A DNA stretch of 64,000 bases from Dimorphilus gyrociliatus. Taxonomy: Eukaryota > Annelida > Polychaeta > Dinophilidae. The position numbers were made by a program, and so were the translations under genes. Within the stretch, counting starts at the first letter, position 1; each line of letters begins with the position of its first letter. Location of the stretch: NCBI GenBank assembly GCA_904063045.1, contig CAJFCJ010000007.1, positions 2,363,404 through 2,427,403 of the forward strand, in the 5' to 3' direction. Shown piece after piece: positions 1 to 12,066 of the stretch. A model generated the notes under the pieces. The model searched no databases. It saw only the letters and a program-made list of their open reading frames with translations, and was not told where the DNA came from.

Positions 1-853
1 TCCAGCTTGAATAAGCATATGAGGTTAGAAAAAAATTATAAGCTGTTTATGTGCCTTTAAAAGATTATAAAAAACAAACCCCACAAAAATAACATTCTAA
101 ACTAAACTAAAATAATGTCAAATAATAATAATAATAATAAAAAAATTAATATTTTAATTATTTTTTTTTTTAAAAAAAATATGAAATACAAAATTTTTTT
201 TTTTTTCAACTTTATCTTCCTGCTTTATTTTAATTTAGTTTGGATTGATAAAATTAGTTAGATAGTTAGAGAAAGAGAGAAAGAGAAGAGTTGTGTTTTT
301 TTTTGATTATTACTTCCGCTGTGAAACAGCTTGTCTGCTTTAATATTTTAATTTTTTTTGTTGTTGATAATTATAGATATTGTTAACTATTGTTTTCATT
401 GTTATTACTAATTTACCTGTTATCAATTAGGCCAGTCTGTGCATAGGATCACCCTTTGCCCCTATCTCCCACTCTTCCTACAAAAAAATTATTAATTTTT
501 TATAGCATATGCTGCTAATATCACAATGCTTTATTGTTTGTTTGTTTGTTTGTTTGTTTCTGTTGTTATTGTTGTTTATCGTTTTTTAAAACTTTTTTTT
601 TGCTAATATTTTGCTGCTTTTTCAAAAAAAAATTGCTACTCCTACCGCCTAGCCCTCTTCAGTTTATCATTGTCCATCCTATCTTGTTTTTTTTTTACCG
701 CCATTCTTTACCAAACTTTTAACATATGCTTGTTTCTTTTTGTTTAAACTTATCAATTTCAATAGTGCTTTTCACAACCCTTACTTAATAATTACATGCA
801 ACATATGCATTAAATTAAGCGTATTTTTAAAAGATATATCGTTTTACAGGTCA
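1..853. other. AT-rich 5' flank and probable 5' UTR intron of ACC
   Basis: No gene seen. The stretch is AT-rich, with homopolymer runs and a (GTTT)n run near 537-560. A pyrimidine tract ending in TTTTACAG at 842-849, just upstream of the ACC start, looks like a 3' splice site, so an untranslated or alternative first exon probably lies in or before this stretch. The Cys/Phe-rich reading frame at 534-722 is low-complexity and not supported. Confidence 0.5.
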
Positions 854-3800
854 ATGTCTGGTCCACAGTTTAATTTTTCCACCATCGCAAAAGCGAAAAA
901 GGAAGCTATCGTCGCTACGCCCGAGGAATATGTCAAACGATTCGGTGGTACTAGGGTTATATCAAAAATCCTAATTGCTAATAACGGTATTGCTGCCGTT
1001 AAGTGTATTAGATCGATCAGACGATGGTCCTACGAGATATTTCGCAATGAACGGGCCGTTAAATTTGTGGTTATGGTAACACCTGAAGATTTAAAGGCAA
1101 ATGCTGAATATATTCGTTTAGCCGATCAATATATCCCCGTTCCTGGCGGTACTAATAACAATAACTACGCAAATGTTGATCTTATCCTTGATATCGCTAA
1201 GAGGACAAAAGTTCAAGGCGTTTGGGCAGGTTGGGGTCATGCTTCCGAGTTTCCAAGACTACCTGAATCTTTACATCGTAACAATATTATATTTATCGGT
1301 CCACCTGAACATGCTATGTGGGCTCTAGGTGATAAGATAGCGAGCTCTATTGTCGCTCAAAGCTGCGGTGTTCCAACTCTGCCGTGGAACGGTAGTCATT
1401 TAAAAATAGAATATGACCTTGATCAGATAGCCAAAGGTGAAGTTGTCACGGTCCCTCAAGACATCTACACTCAAGGTTGCGTAGCTAACGTATCGGAAGG
1501 CCTAAAATCTGCCAAGGAAATAGGCTTCCCTGTAATGATAAAAGCCTCCGAAGGAGGTGGCGGCAAAGGAATTAGAAAAGTTAATCATGAAGATGATTTC
1601 CCTAATGCTTTCCGACAAGTTCAAACCGAAGTACCTGGATCCCCTATATTCATTATGCAACTGGCAAAGGGTTCACGACATTTGGAAGTTCAAGTTTTGG
1701 CCGATAAATACGGAAACGCCGTATCCTTGTTCGGAAGAGATTGCTCTATCCAAAGAAGACATCAGAAAATTATTGAGGAAGCCCCCATAACGATAGCACC
1801 CGAACATATTAGAACAAAAATGGAGAAAGCTGCCGTTACGCTGGCCAAATTGGTAGGCTATCAGTCGGCAGGAACTGTTGAATATTTGTATAATCCTACA
1901 GATGAATCTTTTCACTTTTTGGAATTGAATCCAAGACTTCAAGTAGAACATCCTTGTACTGAGATGGTATGTGATGTTAACTTACCATCTGCTATGCTGG
2001 AAGTTGGTATGGGTATACCATTGTGGAGAATTAAGACTATTAGAACTATGTACGGAGAAGATCCCATGGGAGATAGTAAAATCGACTTTGAGAATCCAGC
2101 ATATGAACCAAAGCCTAGAGGCCACGTTATCGCTTCTAGAATTACGTCCGAGAATCCGGACGAAGGATTTAAACCTAGTTCAGGAACAGTACAGGAATTG
2201 AATTTTAGAAGTTCGAAAAATGTTTGGGGCTATTTTAGCGTATCCGCAGCTGGTGGCCTTCACGAATTTGCCGATTCTCAATTCGGACATTGTTTCTCGT
2301 GGGGAGAAGACAGAAATTGCGCTAGAGAGAATATGGTTATTGCCCTAAAAGAACTATCGATTAGAGGTGATTTCAGAACAACTGTAGAATATTTGATTAC
2401 CCTCTTTGAAACGGAATGTTTCCAAAGAAATTCTATTGATACTGCATGGCTTGACAAGTTGATTGCCGAGAAAATTCAATCTGAAAAACCCGACCCACTT
2501 TTGGGTGTACTTTGCGGTGGATTACACGTTGCAGAGCAAACGATACTTGAGAATTTGCAAAATTTTCAATCAACACTTGAACGAGGCCAGATTCTACCTG
2601 CAAATTCTTTGAAAAATTCGTGCGAAGTTGAATTAATACACGAAGGCATAAAGTATAGAGCAGTCGTATCAAAATTAGGTCCAACAAGCTTTCTTATCCG
2701 CATGAATGATTCGTTTATTGAGGTTGACGCTCATCGTCTATCCGACGGTGGATTGTTAATATCTTTAGATGGTGACTCTCACACAACATATATGAAAGAG
2801 GAAGTTGGTGGTTATAGGGTTGTTATCGGAAATAAAACCTGTAATCTAGAGAAAGAAAACGATCCGGCTGCTCTACGCGCTCCATCCACTGGAAAATTAA
2901 TTAATTTCTTGGTTGAGGACGGCGCTCATATAGCGGCTGGTTCGGTTTATGCCGAAATAGAGGTCATGAAGATGATTATGGAATTAAGAGTTAACGAGAG
3001 CGGAGTAATTAATCATATTAAAAGATCTGGAGCAATTCTTGAAGCTGGCGACCTCGTTGCTCGCTTGGAACTCGACGATCCTTCAAGAGTTCAAAAGGCT
3101 ATCCCTTACCAGGGTAAATTGCCCGAAACAACTCATAATGGTAATGCTCATGGAGATAAACTTCATCAAATCTTTCAGAGATGTAAGCAAACGTTGATTA
3201 ACATATTGGATGGGTATTGCGAAGGAGAAGAACATTTCAAGAATCGAGTAAGAACAACAGTCGAAACTTTAATGAAATGCTTGAATGATCCGGCGCTACC
3301 ACTCCTGGAACTTCAAGAATTAGTTTCAGCAGTTTCTGGTCGTATTCCACCGGAAGTTGAAAGGGAAATAAAACAATCAATGGCTTCATACGCCTCGAAT
3401 ATAACGTCGATCCTATGTCAATTTCCTAGTCATTCAATCTCGAAATATATCGATTCTTATGCCGCTTCTATTCAAAGAAAAACCGAAAGAGACGTATATT
3501 TTATGACAGTTCAGGGAATTGTTCAACTGACCCAAAGATACTTGCACGGAACTCGTGGTCATATGAGGAACGTTGTTGCCGAATTAATTAAGAAATATGT
3601 AGATGTTGAAAAGCAATTTCAACATTTTCATTATGATAAGTGCGTTGCTCACATAAGAGATACGCACAAAAAGGATATGGCAGCCGTTTCAAGTGTTATT
3701 TTGTCGCATGCTCACGTTGCCGAAAAGAATACGCTTATTATTACATTGTTAGATCAGCTATTCGGCGGTGAGCGTGATTTTGGATTAACCGAGGATATGC

Positions 3801-6800
3801 AAAAACTTCTTACCGAATTAACAATGCTTAACAAGGTGGAAAATAGCAAAGTAGCCCTAAAAGCTCGTCAAATTTTGATAGCAGCTCACCAACCAGCTTA
3901 CGAATTAAGACATAACCAAGTAGAGAATATCTTCCTAAAAGCAATCGATACCTACGGACACGACATCAGCCCTGATAACTTGAAGGTAAGTTATCCTTTT
4001 ATACCCTTTTTGATCTATCCCTTTATCCATAAAATCATCATATACCAACAACAATATCATTTTTATATTTTATAAGTAAAACAATCAAAAATATCATGAA
4101 TTACTGTAGCAATTAATCAAAACCGAAACGCTTATATTCGACGTTCTTCACGATTTCTTCTTCTATTCGAATTTGGCCGTTCGTCGAGCGGCATTCGAGG
4201 TAATTATTGATTGAAAATTTTATATTTATGTTGCTTCAACAGAAATTAATTTTGTCCGAAACATCGATATACGACGTATTACCTGATTTCTTCTATCATA
4301 CTAACAAATTGGTTCGAATGGCTGCTTTAGAGGTGCGAGCAAAAACACAAACAAATAAAAGAAGTGTTACATATATATATATATATATTTTATATAAGCT
4401 ATATTTAATTTTGCTTTTAATCAGATAAAAAGCCTATCCAATATATATGCTTGATATATATATATACATACAATACATATATATATATATACCTAAACAA
4501 ATATAACGAGTGTGAAAGAAGTCTAATTTTTTTTATTTGAAAAAAAAATGGAGATTTTCTTCGATTTAAGAAAAATCATATCTTGTTTATGATTTCTTTA
4601 ATTTTTATTTACATGATTATTTCAATGTATATTTCTTATATTTAGGTCTATGTACGAAGAGCTTACATCGCTTACGATTTGAATTGTATTCAACACGATC
4701 TGTTGAAAGGAGATCTATGCATTGTTGAATTTCAATTTCTACTTCCGAGCTCCCATCCTAATCGTTTCCATCAGAGAAAAACTAGCTATATGCTACCTAG
4801 AGTATCGAGTTTAGGCGATGAAATGGCTGCCGTTGCCAATTATTTACCATGTCAGAGAACTGGAGTTATGGCTGCTTTTAGATGTTTCGACGAATTTGTG
4901 AGATATTTCGATGATCTTTTAAAAAGATTTGTGAAAACTAATAATTGTACAACAATGAATGGCGACGATGCATCACACCAATACGATAGTAGACGAAGTA
5001 GTTCTAGTTCTTTAGGAAGTGTCCTCGGTGATGATGAACCGATTCACATACTGAATATTGCTATATCTTGTAAACAGTAAGTTAACAAATCTTCTTTTTT
5101 TATTATTATCAATGATAATATCTACTATTGTTTTTATTTGTAGTGACGAAGAAGATAGAGAGTTAGCGGACAGATTTGAACAATTCTGTGTTCAACACAG
5201 GCCTGTTCTAAATGAACGTGGTATAAGGAGAGCAACATTTATTCTGCTTAAGAATAGAGAATTTCCAAAGTATTTCACCTTCCGCTCTAGGGAAGGATTC
5301 ACTGAGGATAGAATTTATAGACATCTTGAACCTGCTCTTGCATTCCAGCTGGAAATTAATCGAATGAGAAATTTTAATTTAGAAGCTATTCCAGTAGCAA
5401 ATCATAGAATACATTTGTACTTGGGAAGAGCAAAACAAGTAGCCAAAGGCCAAGAAGTTACTGATTATCGTTTTTTCGTTCGCGTAATTATCCGCCATTC
5501 TGATCTCGTATCGAGAGAAGCTTCGTTCGAATATTTAAGAAGTGAAGGTGAACGCATGTTATTGGAGGCTATGGACGCCTTAGAGGTAGCCTTCGAGCAT
5601 CCTCTTTCCAAGAGAACCGATTGCAATCACGTCTTTTTGAATTTCGTTCCAACTATGGTTATGGCAGATCCGATCAAAATTGAAGATACCGTTAGAAATA
5701 TGGTTATGTGTTACGGACACCGTATTTGGAAATTGCGAGTACTACAAGCAGAAGTTAAAATGAACGTTAAGAAGACGCAAGAGAGTGAACCAATGCCTAT
5801 TAGGGTGTTTGTTAATAACGATAGTGGATACTATTTGGATATTACTACCTACAAAGAAATCAACGATGGTAAAGGTGGACAAGTTCACTTTGAGAGTCTG
5901 GGAAAGAAGAAAGGACCTCTTCACGGTCTAATATTGTCTACACCATATATGACAAAGGATCAATTACAATTGAAACGTTTCCAAGCACAAAGTGCCGGTA
6001 CAACGTACGCCTACGATCTGCCAGAATTGTTTAAGCAAGCACTAGTAAAACTCTGGAAGAAATACTACGCAAGTAAAGGTGAAGCTGAAGAAAACTTTCA
6101 AAATACCGAATTAGATTGTTTCTCTTTTGTTGAATTGGTAATTGGTCAAGACGGAAAACTAAAAGAATTTAATAGATTACAAGGCGAGAATGATTGCGGA
6201 ATGGTTGCTTGGAAATTCACCTTGAAAACTCCAGAATTTCCAAACGGTAGAAGTGCCATTGTTATAGCTAATGATATAACATTCCAAATTGGTTCTTTTG
6301 GACCAAAAGAAGACGATCTGTTTTTGAAGGCAAGCGAATTGGCTAGAGCCGAAGGAATCCCTCGCATATACGTGTCTGCTAACAGTGGAGCCAGAATTGG
6401 CTTGGCTAAAGAGATAATGCATCACTTCCGAGTGGCTTGGAAAGATGATAAGGATGTCGAGAAGGGATTTAATTATTTGTATTTGACTCCCGACGATTAT
6501 AAAAAGGTCATGTCGAGTGTTCACGTTGAGCATGTCGTGGAGAAGGGTGAATCCCGCTATAAGCTTCTCGATATTATCGGCGCTGAAGATGGTTTAGGCG
6601 TTGAAAATTTACGTGGCTCCGGTACTATTGCTGGGGAAACTTCCCAAGCTTACAATGAAATTCCAACTATTTCCTTGGTTACTTGCCGTGCTGTTGGTAT
6701 TGGTGCTTATTTGGTTCGTCTTGGTCAGAGAGTGGTTCAAACTGAAAATGCCCATATTATTCTTACTGGAGCGGGCGCTCTCAATAAGGTTTTGGGAAGA

Positions 6801-8258
6801 GAAGTGTATACAAGTAACAACCAACTTGGTGGTATCCAAATTATGCACAACAACGGCGTCACTCATACCGTTGTTAAAGACGATTTCGAGGGAGTTGAAG
6901 CAATTTTAAGATGGCTAGCATACGTTCCTCGCTGCAGAGATGGGCCTTTGCCCATATTGACGTCTCAGGATCCAATTGAGAGAGAAATAGAATTCAAACC
7001 GCCTAAAACCCCACACGATCCACGATTAATGTTGGACGGAAAGTATTGCGAGAATGGTCGATGGATTAGCGGCTTTTTTGATAAGAACTCTTGGGAAGAG
7101 ATGATGGCCCCATGGGCCCAAACAGTGATTACGGGCAGAGCCAGACTTGGTGGAATACCTGTCGGTGTGATTTGCGTTGAGACTAGATCAGTTGAGGCTA
7201 AGGTACCGGCTGATCCAGCCAACTTGGATTCAGAAACTCTAGTAATTCCCCAAGCAGGACAAGTATGGTTTCCCGATAGCGCCTATAAAACAGCGCAGGC
7301 CATTAAGGATTTGAACCGCGAACAGTTGCCTCTATTTATCTTCGCCAACTGGAGAGGTTTCAGCGGCGGTATGAAGGATATGTACGATCAAGTCTTGAAA
7401 TTCGGAAGTTATATTGTTGACGGACTAAGAGAATACAAACAACCGATAATCGTTTATCTACCACCCGGAGCAGAACTAAGAGGAGGCGCTTGGGTGGTTG
7501 TCGATCCGACAATTAACGAAAGACATATGGAAATGTACGCCGACAAAGAGAGCAGAGGCGGTGTTCTCGAGCCGGCTGGAACTGTGGAAATTAAATTTAA
7601 ACTTCGAGAACAGATAAAAGCCATGACGAGACTCGACGAAACATATCGCAAGTTGAAAAAGAGCTTGAACGAACCTAATCTAACTCCTGCCGATAAGATC
7701 GCTTTAGAAAAGAAATTACGTGAAAGGGAGTCTCTCATTGCACCTGTCTATCATCAAATTGCCATCGCCTTTGCTGATCTACACGATACTGCCGGTCGTA
7801 TGCAAGAAAAGGGCGTGATTAACGACGTTCTTACATGGAAAACATCCAGAAAATATTTATACTGGCGTCTTAGACGTCTATTGTTGGAAGAAACCTACAT
7901 TAAAAAAGTTCAAGAGCTCAATCCAACACTCAATGACGCCCAAATCAGAATGATGCTTTCAAGATGGTTTACAGAGCACAAGGGAGCAGTTAACGCCTAT
8001 CTATGGGAGGATGATAACATGACCGTTACCGAGTGGTTGCAAACTCAATTAGATAACGGATTACATAATTCAGGAATTGCCGAAAATCTCGCAGCAATCC
8101 GTAGAGATTACGCATTAGAACAAATTAAGAAAGTCCTGAAAGAAAACGAAGATATAGCGATGGATTCAGTTGCATACGCAATTTCAATCCTAAACGCTGG
8201 TGAGAAGAGCGAAGTTGTCAAAATGTTGAGCGAAAATACGCCTATGCAAAACTCATGA
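854..8258 (+). CDS. ACACA: Acetyl-CoA carboxylase (multidomain, animal type)
   Basis: Carboxylates acetyl-CoA to malonyl-CoA, the committed step of fatty acid synthesis. Exons: 854-3985, then 4110-4199 or 4243-4332, then 4646-5076 and 5144-8258. With one of the two 90-bp exons the product is 2255 aa, close to the ~2,350 aa of animal ACC1. Visible parts: biotin carboxylase (about residues 25-520) with the ATP-grasp glycine loop [10 protein letters not shown]; biotinyl domain with EVMKM, biotinylated Lys at residue 706; the central domain; and the C-terminal carboxyltransferase halves (about 1500-2200), including [15 protein letters not shown] and [12 protein letters not shown]. The start chosen is the first Met after a likely acceptor at 848-849 and before the conserved N-terminus; a longer start at 740 lies in probable intron. 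No break seen. The housekeeping identity is secure; which isoform is made depends on the duplicated exon. Confidence 0.97.
4110..4199 (+). other. Alternative ACC exon, copy A (diverged)
   Basis: A 90-bp open block between an AG acceptor (4108-4109) and a GT donor (4200). It starts and ends in phase 0, exactly like copy B 43 bp downstream. Its 30 residues match copy B at 17 positions by eye, sharing the ET-I-DVL-DFF-N-VR-AA-E pattern. Either copy can join the upstream codon AAG to the downstream exon at 4646 in frame, which suggests mutually exclusive splicing. Including both would add 30 residues without a frameshift. Confidence 0.8.
4243..4332 (+). other. Alternative ACC exon, copy B (canonical)
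   Basis: A 90-bp, phase 0-0 exon bounded by AG (4241-4242) and GT (4333). It encodes the sequence expected at this point of animal ACC (begins [17 protein letters not shown]). It closely matches remembered vertebrate ACC1, so it is the ancestral-like copy. The intron after it (4333-4645) is AT-rich, with (AT)n runs. Confidence 0.85.
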
Positions 8259-8913
8259 AAGGGTAATGAAAAATAGACAAATAAATAAAAAAATAAATAA
8301 ATAAAGGAAGAAATAAGAAGAATAAGGAAAAAAAAAGAACTTGATAAAAAGAGTTTAAAGAAGAACTTAAATATTTCAAAATTTAGTCTTTGTTATTCAA
8401 TCAATCATCTTAATATTTTCTTTTCTTTTGAATTATATAAAAAATATAAATAATAACAATATATATATAAATATATATGTATTACCTATATGTATACATA
8501 TATTAACATATATTAGCATATAGATATATACTTTTTATAGATATATTTATATATGATATACAGTATAGTATATGTATATATGTAAAATTTGTTTAAATAT
8601 CTATGTTTTTGTTGTTTGAATGAAGAACTTTAAAGTGAATCTAATTATTTTAAATAAACTACGAAAAATGTTTATATACAATCTATTTTGACTGTATCTT
8701 TGGCGCCAAAATAGTGTCCATTTTGTACCTTAAAAGGGCATATCGATGATGATTGGCTGTCTTTGAAATGGCATTGTGTAATGGCATATTCACTATAAAT
8801 CTACTGACTAAATTCATAGATTTTTAGCTTTAAAATAAGTGTAAAAGTTTAATCATATTCGTAAATATTTGTATTAAAACATATGCGAACGAGTAATAAA
8901 AATTGAATTTGCT
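8259..8913. other. ACC 3' UTR and spacer
   Basis: Runs of overlapping AATAAA-like hexamers begin just after the ACC stop codon (8280-8310) and are candidate poly(A) signals. The rest is AT-rich with TATA-type repeats (8460-8590). No reading frame is supported. Confidence 0.5.
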
Positions 8914-10566
8914 ATGGAACATCCAAGAAGTTTACAGTCAGCAATTAACCTTTTCTCAAAAGAAAAACCGATTGCAGATCCGCTGAAAGGTAAAATTGAC
9001 GCTCTATTGGAGTTCGATATCGATATAAGCCCACTACAGCCTCCTTGGAACGATGAGGAAAAGGTAGAGAAACTACTACAGTTCCTAGAAGATCGAATTG
9101 ATGAGGAGACAAACAATCGTAACCGTACGAATGTACAGTTAAGGACGCTTTGCGAAACCTTCAAGAAAACCTTTAGTAGGATAGGTGAACAGGCCTTGAA
9201 TAGAAATATAGATGTATATAAGGACACTTTACGTACAGTTGTTGAGGCGACGTCGCATCTATTTTCGGCTATGACGTTAAATATTACTTCAAAGAACGAT
9301 TATAATTATATAAAAAGAGCTCATAGTCATTTTGTTAGTGAACTCGAACTAATCAAAGAATGTATTAAAGCTGCGGAGGTTGTCAACTGTGATAAATTTA
9401 TACGGAAATGTCCAAGCGAATTGGTAAGATCAACCTCACAAGAAAACCTTAACGACTATAGAAGTATACAAATAGGAGGAGAGCTATTAGAAGAGAATCG
9501 CGAAGATTTCATCTATGATCAAAGGGATAGCGAGAAAGGAAGAGCAATTAGAGTTCTAGAATCCGTTGCTCTAGAGGATGAATTAAGTATTTGCGACAGG
9601 GAAGTTAAATGTCAAGTAAGTCAAGAGAATACTACTGAAGTCTTATGGCAAGGTAGCGGGTTAACCATGTGGAATCCCGATACGGAGCAAAAATACGATG
9701 GTTATAATATATCATTCGAGGCGTTTGAGGCTAGATTCAATGAGATAACAAGAAAATTTGGTAAATGCTCTCAATGGAAAAAGGCTGAACTATTGAAAAG
9801 ATGGACAACAGGATTTGCTTCCAAAGTGATTGTAACCGCTTGTAAAGATGAAAAATATCCTTTTGATAAGGCAATGATAGCACTACAAGAGAAATTTAAA
9901 GAGATGTATAGACCCGAGAAAGCAATATTTAATGAGATTCAACAATTACCTTTACTCTCGCCTTCTACAAAGATGGCACTCGCTGAAGCTCACCTAATCC
10001 TAATTAATATCAAACTTACTCTTCCAGAAGCGTGTATTGCTCAATCGACCTTAGAGTCGTCGGTTTTGAGAGTATTAAGTGATAAAATGGATTTTAATCT
10101 CCTGCGTCAATGGAATGACGTTGAATCGAAACTCAAACCTTCGGAATCGCGACTACTCAATCTAACCAACTTTATTCATCAAGTTGAAAAAGGATCAATC
10201 ATCTCCAAGGTGAGAGCGAACGGCGATTTGTCAAAGAATGAAATGAAATTCACTAACAATTCAGCGATGGAAAAATATCAAGTTGATAAATCTAACTGTT
10301 ACGGTTCGAAAAGAAACAGAGATTGTACTCTTCATCCTGGAAAACATTCTTATTCAAGATGCCCAGATTTCTTAAAATTGACTATCAACGAAAGATGGAA
10401 CAAAGCAATTGAAGATGAACGTTGCCTCAATTGCCTTAGAGCGGGACACCAGTTGCATCAGTGTAAATCAAGAATGTGTAATAGATGCGGAATAAGGCAT
10501 AATGATTCCCTGCATGATTCAAGAAAGTTTCCAACAAGAAATATTTCCGCTGAAAAAGTTTGCTAA
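8914..10566 (+). CDS. BEL/Pao-like retrotransposon Gag, solo intact ORF
   Basis: An uninterrupted 550-aa single-exon frame. The middle (about residues 250-430) has the hydrophobic/charged arrangement of the Gag region in BEL/Pao polyproteins (FEAFEARFNEI, LLSPSTKMALAEAH). It is followed by Cys/His zinc-knuckle-like clusters: CTLHPGKHSYSRC from residue 471, CLNCLRAGHQLHQC at 504-517, then CNRCGIRHNDSLH. The N-terminal third is acidic and helical. In complete elements protease and reverse transcriptase follow the knuckles, but here a stop comes about 20 residues later, and no pol frame or obvious LTR is seen on either side. It is either a truncated element or a Gag-derived host gene. An intact frame of this length without its partners favours recent insertion or selection; the sequence alone cannot decide. 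Confidence 0.7.
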   Translation: MEHPRSLQSAINLFSKEKPIADPLKGKIDALLEFDIDISPLQPPWNDEEKVEKLLQFLEDRIDEETNNRNRTNVQLRTLCETFKKTFSRIGEQALNRNIDVYKDTLRTVVEATSHLFSAMTLNITSKNDYNYIKRAHSHFVSELELIKECIKAAEVVNCDKFIRKCPSELVRSTSQENLNDYRSIQIGGELLEENREDFIYDQRDSEKGRAIRVLESVALEDELSICDREVKCQVSQENTTEVLWQGSGLTMWNPDTEQKYDGYNISFEAFEARFNEITRKFGKCSQWKKAELLKRWTTGFASKVIVTACKDEKYPFDKAMIALQEKFKEMYRPEKAIFNEIQQLPLLSPSTKMALAEAHLILINIKLTLPEACIAQSTLESSVLRVLSDKMDFNLLRQWNDVESKLKPSESRLLNLTNFIHQVEKGSIISKVRANGDLSKNEMKFTNNSAMEKYQVDKSNCYGSKRNRDCTLHPGKHSYSRCPDFLKLTINERWNKAIEDERCLNCLRAGHQLHQCKSRMCNRCGIRHNDSLHDSRKFPTRNISAEKVC

Positions 10567-11706
10567 TCCTTGACAAGAATCTTAACAGCGTCATCATAAG
10601 TAGTACATAATTTAGAAGTGTGAGAACCCGATAATCGGATGATATTAGAAGATTAACTATTGATAAATACATGATAAATGTGTTCATTAGTTCACAGTTG
10701 ATAGAATTAATGAAAACTACTTTTATAATGTAAAGCCTAAAGAACCGGAAGTTTCATTTCGTGTTTATCTTTTATTCCTGTATTCTTTTTGTTTATACAA
10801 AGTAGTGTTTTTACAAGGAAAAGATCTGCTAAAAATATCCAATACATTTCTATAATCTTTCTAGAAGACTAAACAAGATATTCTCAATAAAAAATAATAT
10901 CTATCTGATTACAGTTTTACACTTATATCTTTAAATTGATTTGTCCAGTGAAATGTCAATAGATCCTTTGTACTTTCAGATTCTTCATTTCTTCGAAATA
11001 TTGCACTAGTAATAGTGAAATATAGTAAAAATCTATTTTATTGAAATAAGCGTTTTTTTTTTTGAAGTTAAGTTAAAACTTCCGGAATTATCCGACTTTC
11101 TTTAATCTTATCAATTTTAGCTATCTAATAAACTTTTTTATGCTTTTTATATAAAATTAAATATGAAGACTTCTTATATCTTTGAGGTGAAGATGAACTT
11201 TAACAAAGCTTAACTTGGCATATAATTAATATACAGTACATAAAGTAGTAATTGACAAAAATAACAGGACACTACAAAGTTTTATAGGCCGAATCGTAGA
11301 AATCATTTTCAATACCAAAAAAAAAAAAAAATACATTTAGATAAGTTTTTACATTGTTCTTTTGTTTTTGATGAGTTTTCTTCTTATTCCGCCGAGAGAC
11401 GTAATAATCCGGACAATGGTTTTGGGACTAATATTTTTAAATATGAATACCCTATTTCTTCAAATGCATTTGCTTACACTAAACTTCTTCATACACCCCC
11501 CCCCCTCCCACTCCCCTCATCTGATGTTATTAGTCCCAAAATCATTGCTCCCCACCCCAGCCCATAAATTTTCTATAACCGTTAAGTTTTCATGGCCGTC
11601 ATTTGTCCGCGTGCGAAAATCAGTAGTCCAGTCATCAGTGAGATTCTGGATTCATCTTTAAAAATTACTCTAAATAAATCTAAAATATCACTGATATTTT
11701 CTTCTT
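10567..11706. other. AT-rich spacer with transposon debris
   Basis: No supported gene. It separates the Gag ORF from the Tc1-like ORF. A C-rich tract at about 11500-11520 is unusual for the region. The minus strand near 11540-11605 shows a degenerate transposase-like tail (separate entry). Confidence 0.4.
11535..11605 (-). pseudogene. Possible Tc1/mariner transposase C-terminal remnant
   Basis: Read on the minus strand, a short stretch gives GHENLTVIENLWAG. This resembles the SPDLNPIENLWA signature around the third acidic residue of Tc1/mariner DDE transposases. Stops lie on both sides. Position and strand fit the 3' end of the same element as the HTH ORF upstream, with the catalytic middle deleted. 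The match is short, so confidence is low. Confidence 0.35.
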
Positions 11707-12066
11707 TTACAATCCTTGGCTGTAAGTCCAACTCTTTGTCTTGAACTTATATTTGAAATTCTGTCTTTTCAGTTCTCTCTGAATTGTTCTAGTGCTTACG
11801 TTCAGTTCTAATTCCTTCAAAATCCTTGCTGATGTTACTCTTTCCTTGTTTCTTTCAAGTCTCTTCGCAATCCTTTTAATCCTGGTTGAGTCTCTTTCTG
11901 TAAAAAGCTTTCGACGACCTCTATTCTCTTTTTCCGGTGGCTGATAGTTTAAAATATTGCTAACGGTTGATGGTGCCATTCCTAAAGCTCTTGCTGTTGC
12001 CCTTACTTTTCCCAACTCATCAAATTTCTTGATTACTAAAATTCTAACATCTTTACTCCACGCCAT
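11707..12066 (-). CDS. Tc1/mariner-type transposase N-terminus (paired-like HTH only)
   Basis: A 119-aa frame starting MAWSKDVR. It has two successive helix-turn-helix units: VRATARALGMAPSTVSNIL (first) and a second about residues 60-100 with ERVTSARILKELELNVSTRTIQREL. A basic GRRK linker lies between them. This is the bipartite DNA-binding half of Tc1-like transposases. The frame stops near residue 119, where the DDE catalytic domain would begin, and no catalytic domain follows. It is a truncated element, a possible dominant repressor of transposition, or a small DNA-binding protein co-opted by the host. No clear terminal inverted repeats were found by eye. Confidence 0.65.
   Translation of the reverse strand: MAWSKDVRILVIKKFDELGKVRATARALGMAPSTVSNILNYQPPEKENRGRRKLFTERDSTRIKRIAKRLERNKERVTSARILKELELNVSTRTIQRELKRQNFKYKFKTKSWTYSQGL

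Noticed and set aside
534-722. 62-aa Cys/Phe-rich plus-strand frame
   Set aside because: Low-complexity translation of GTTT and T-rich runs upstream of ACC; no family resemblance.
740-853. Longer ACC N-terminus from the ATG at 740
   Set aside because: Sequence is AT-rich with a splice-acceptor tract ending at 849, and the extra residues are not ACC-like.
11362-11661. 99-aa plus-strand frame
   Set aside because: Runs antisense through C-rich sequence and the transposase scrap; not a gene.
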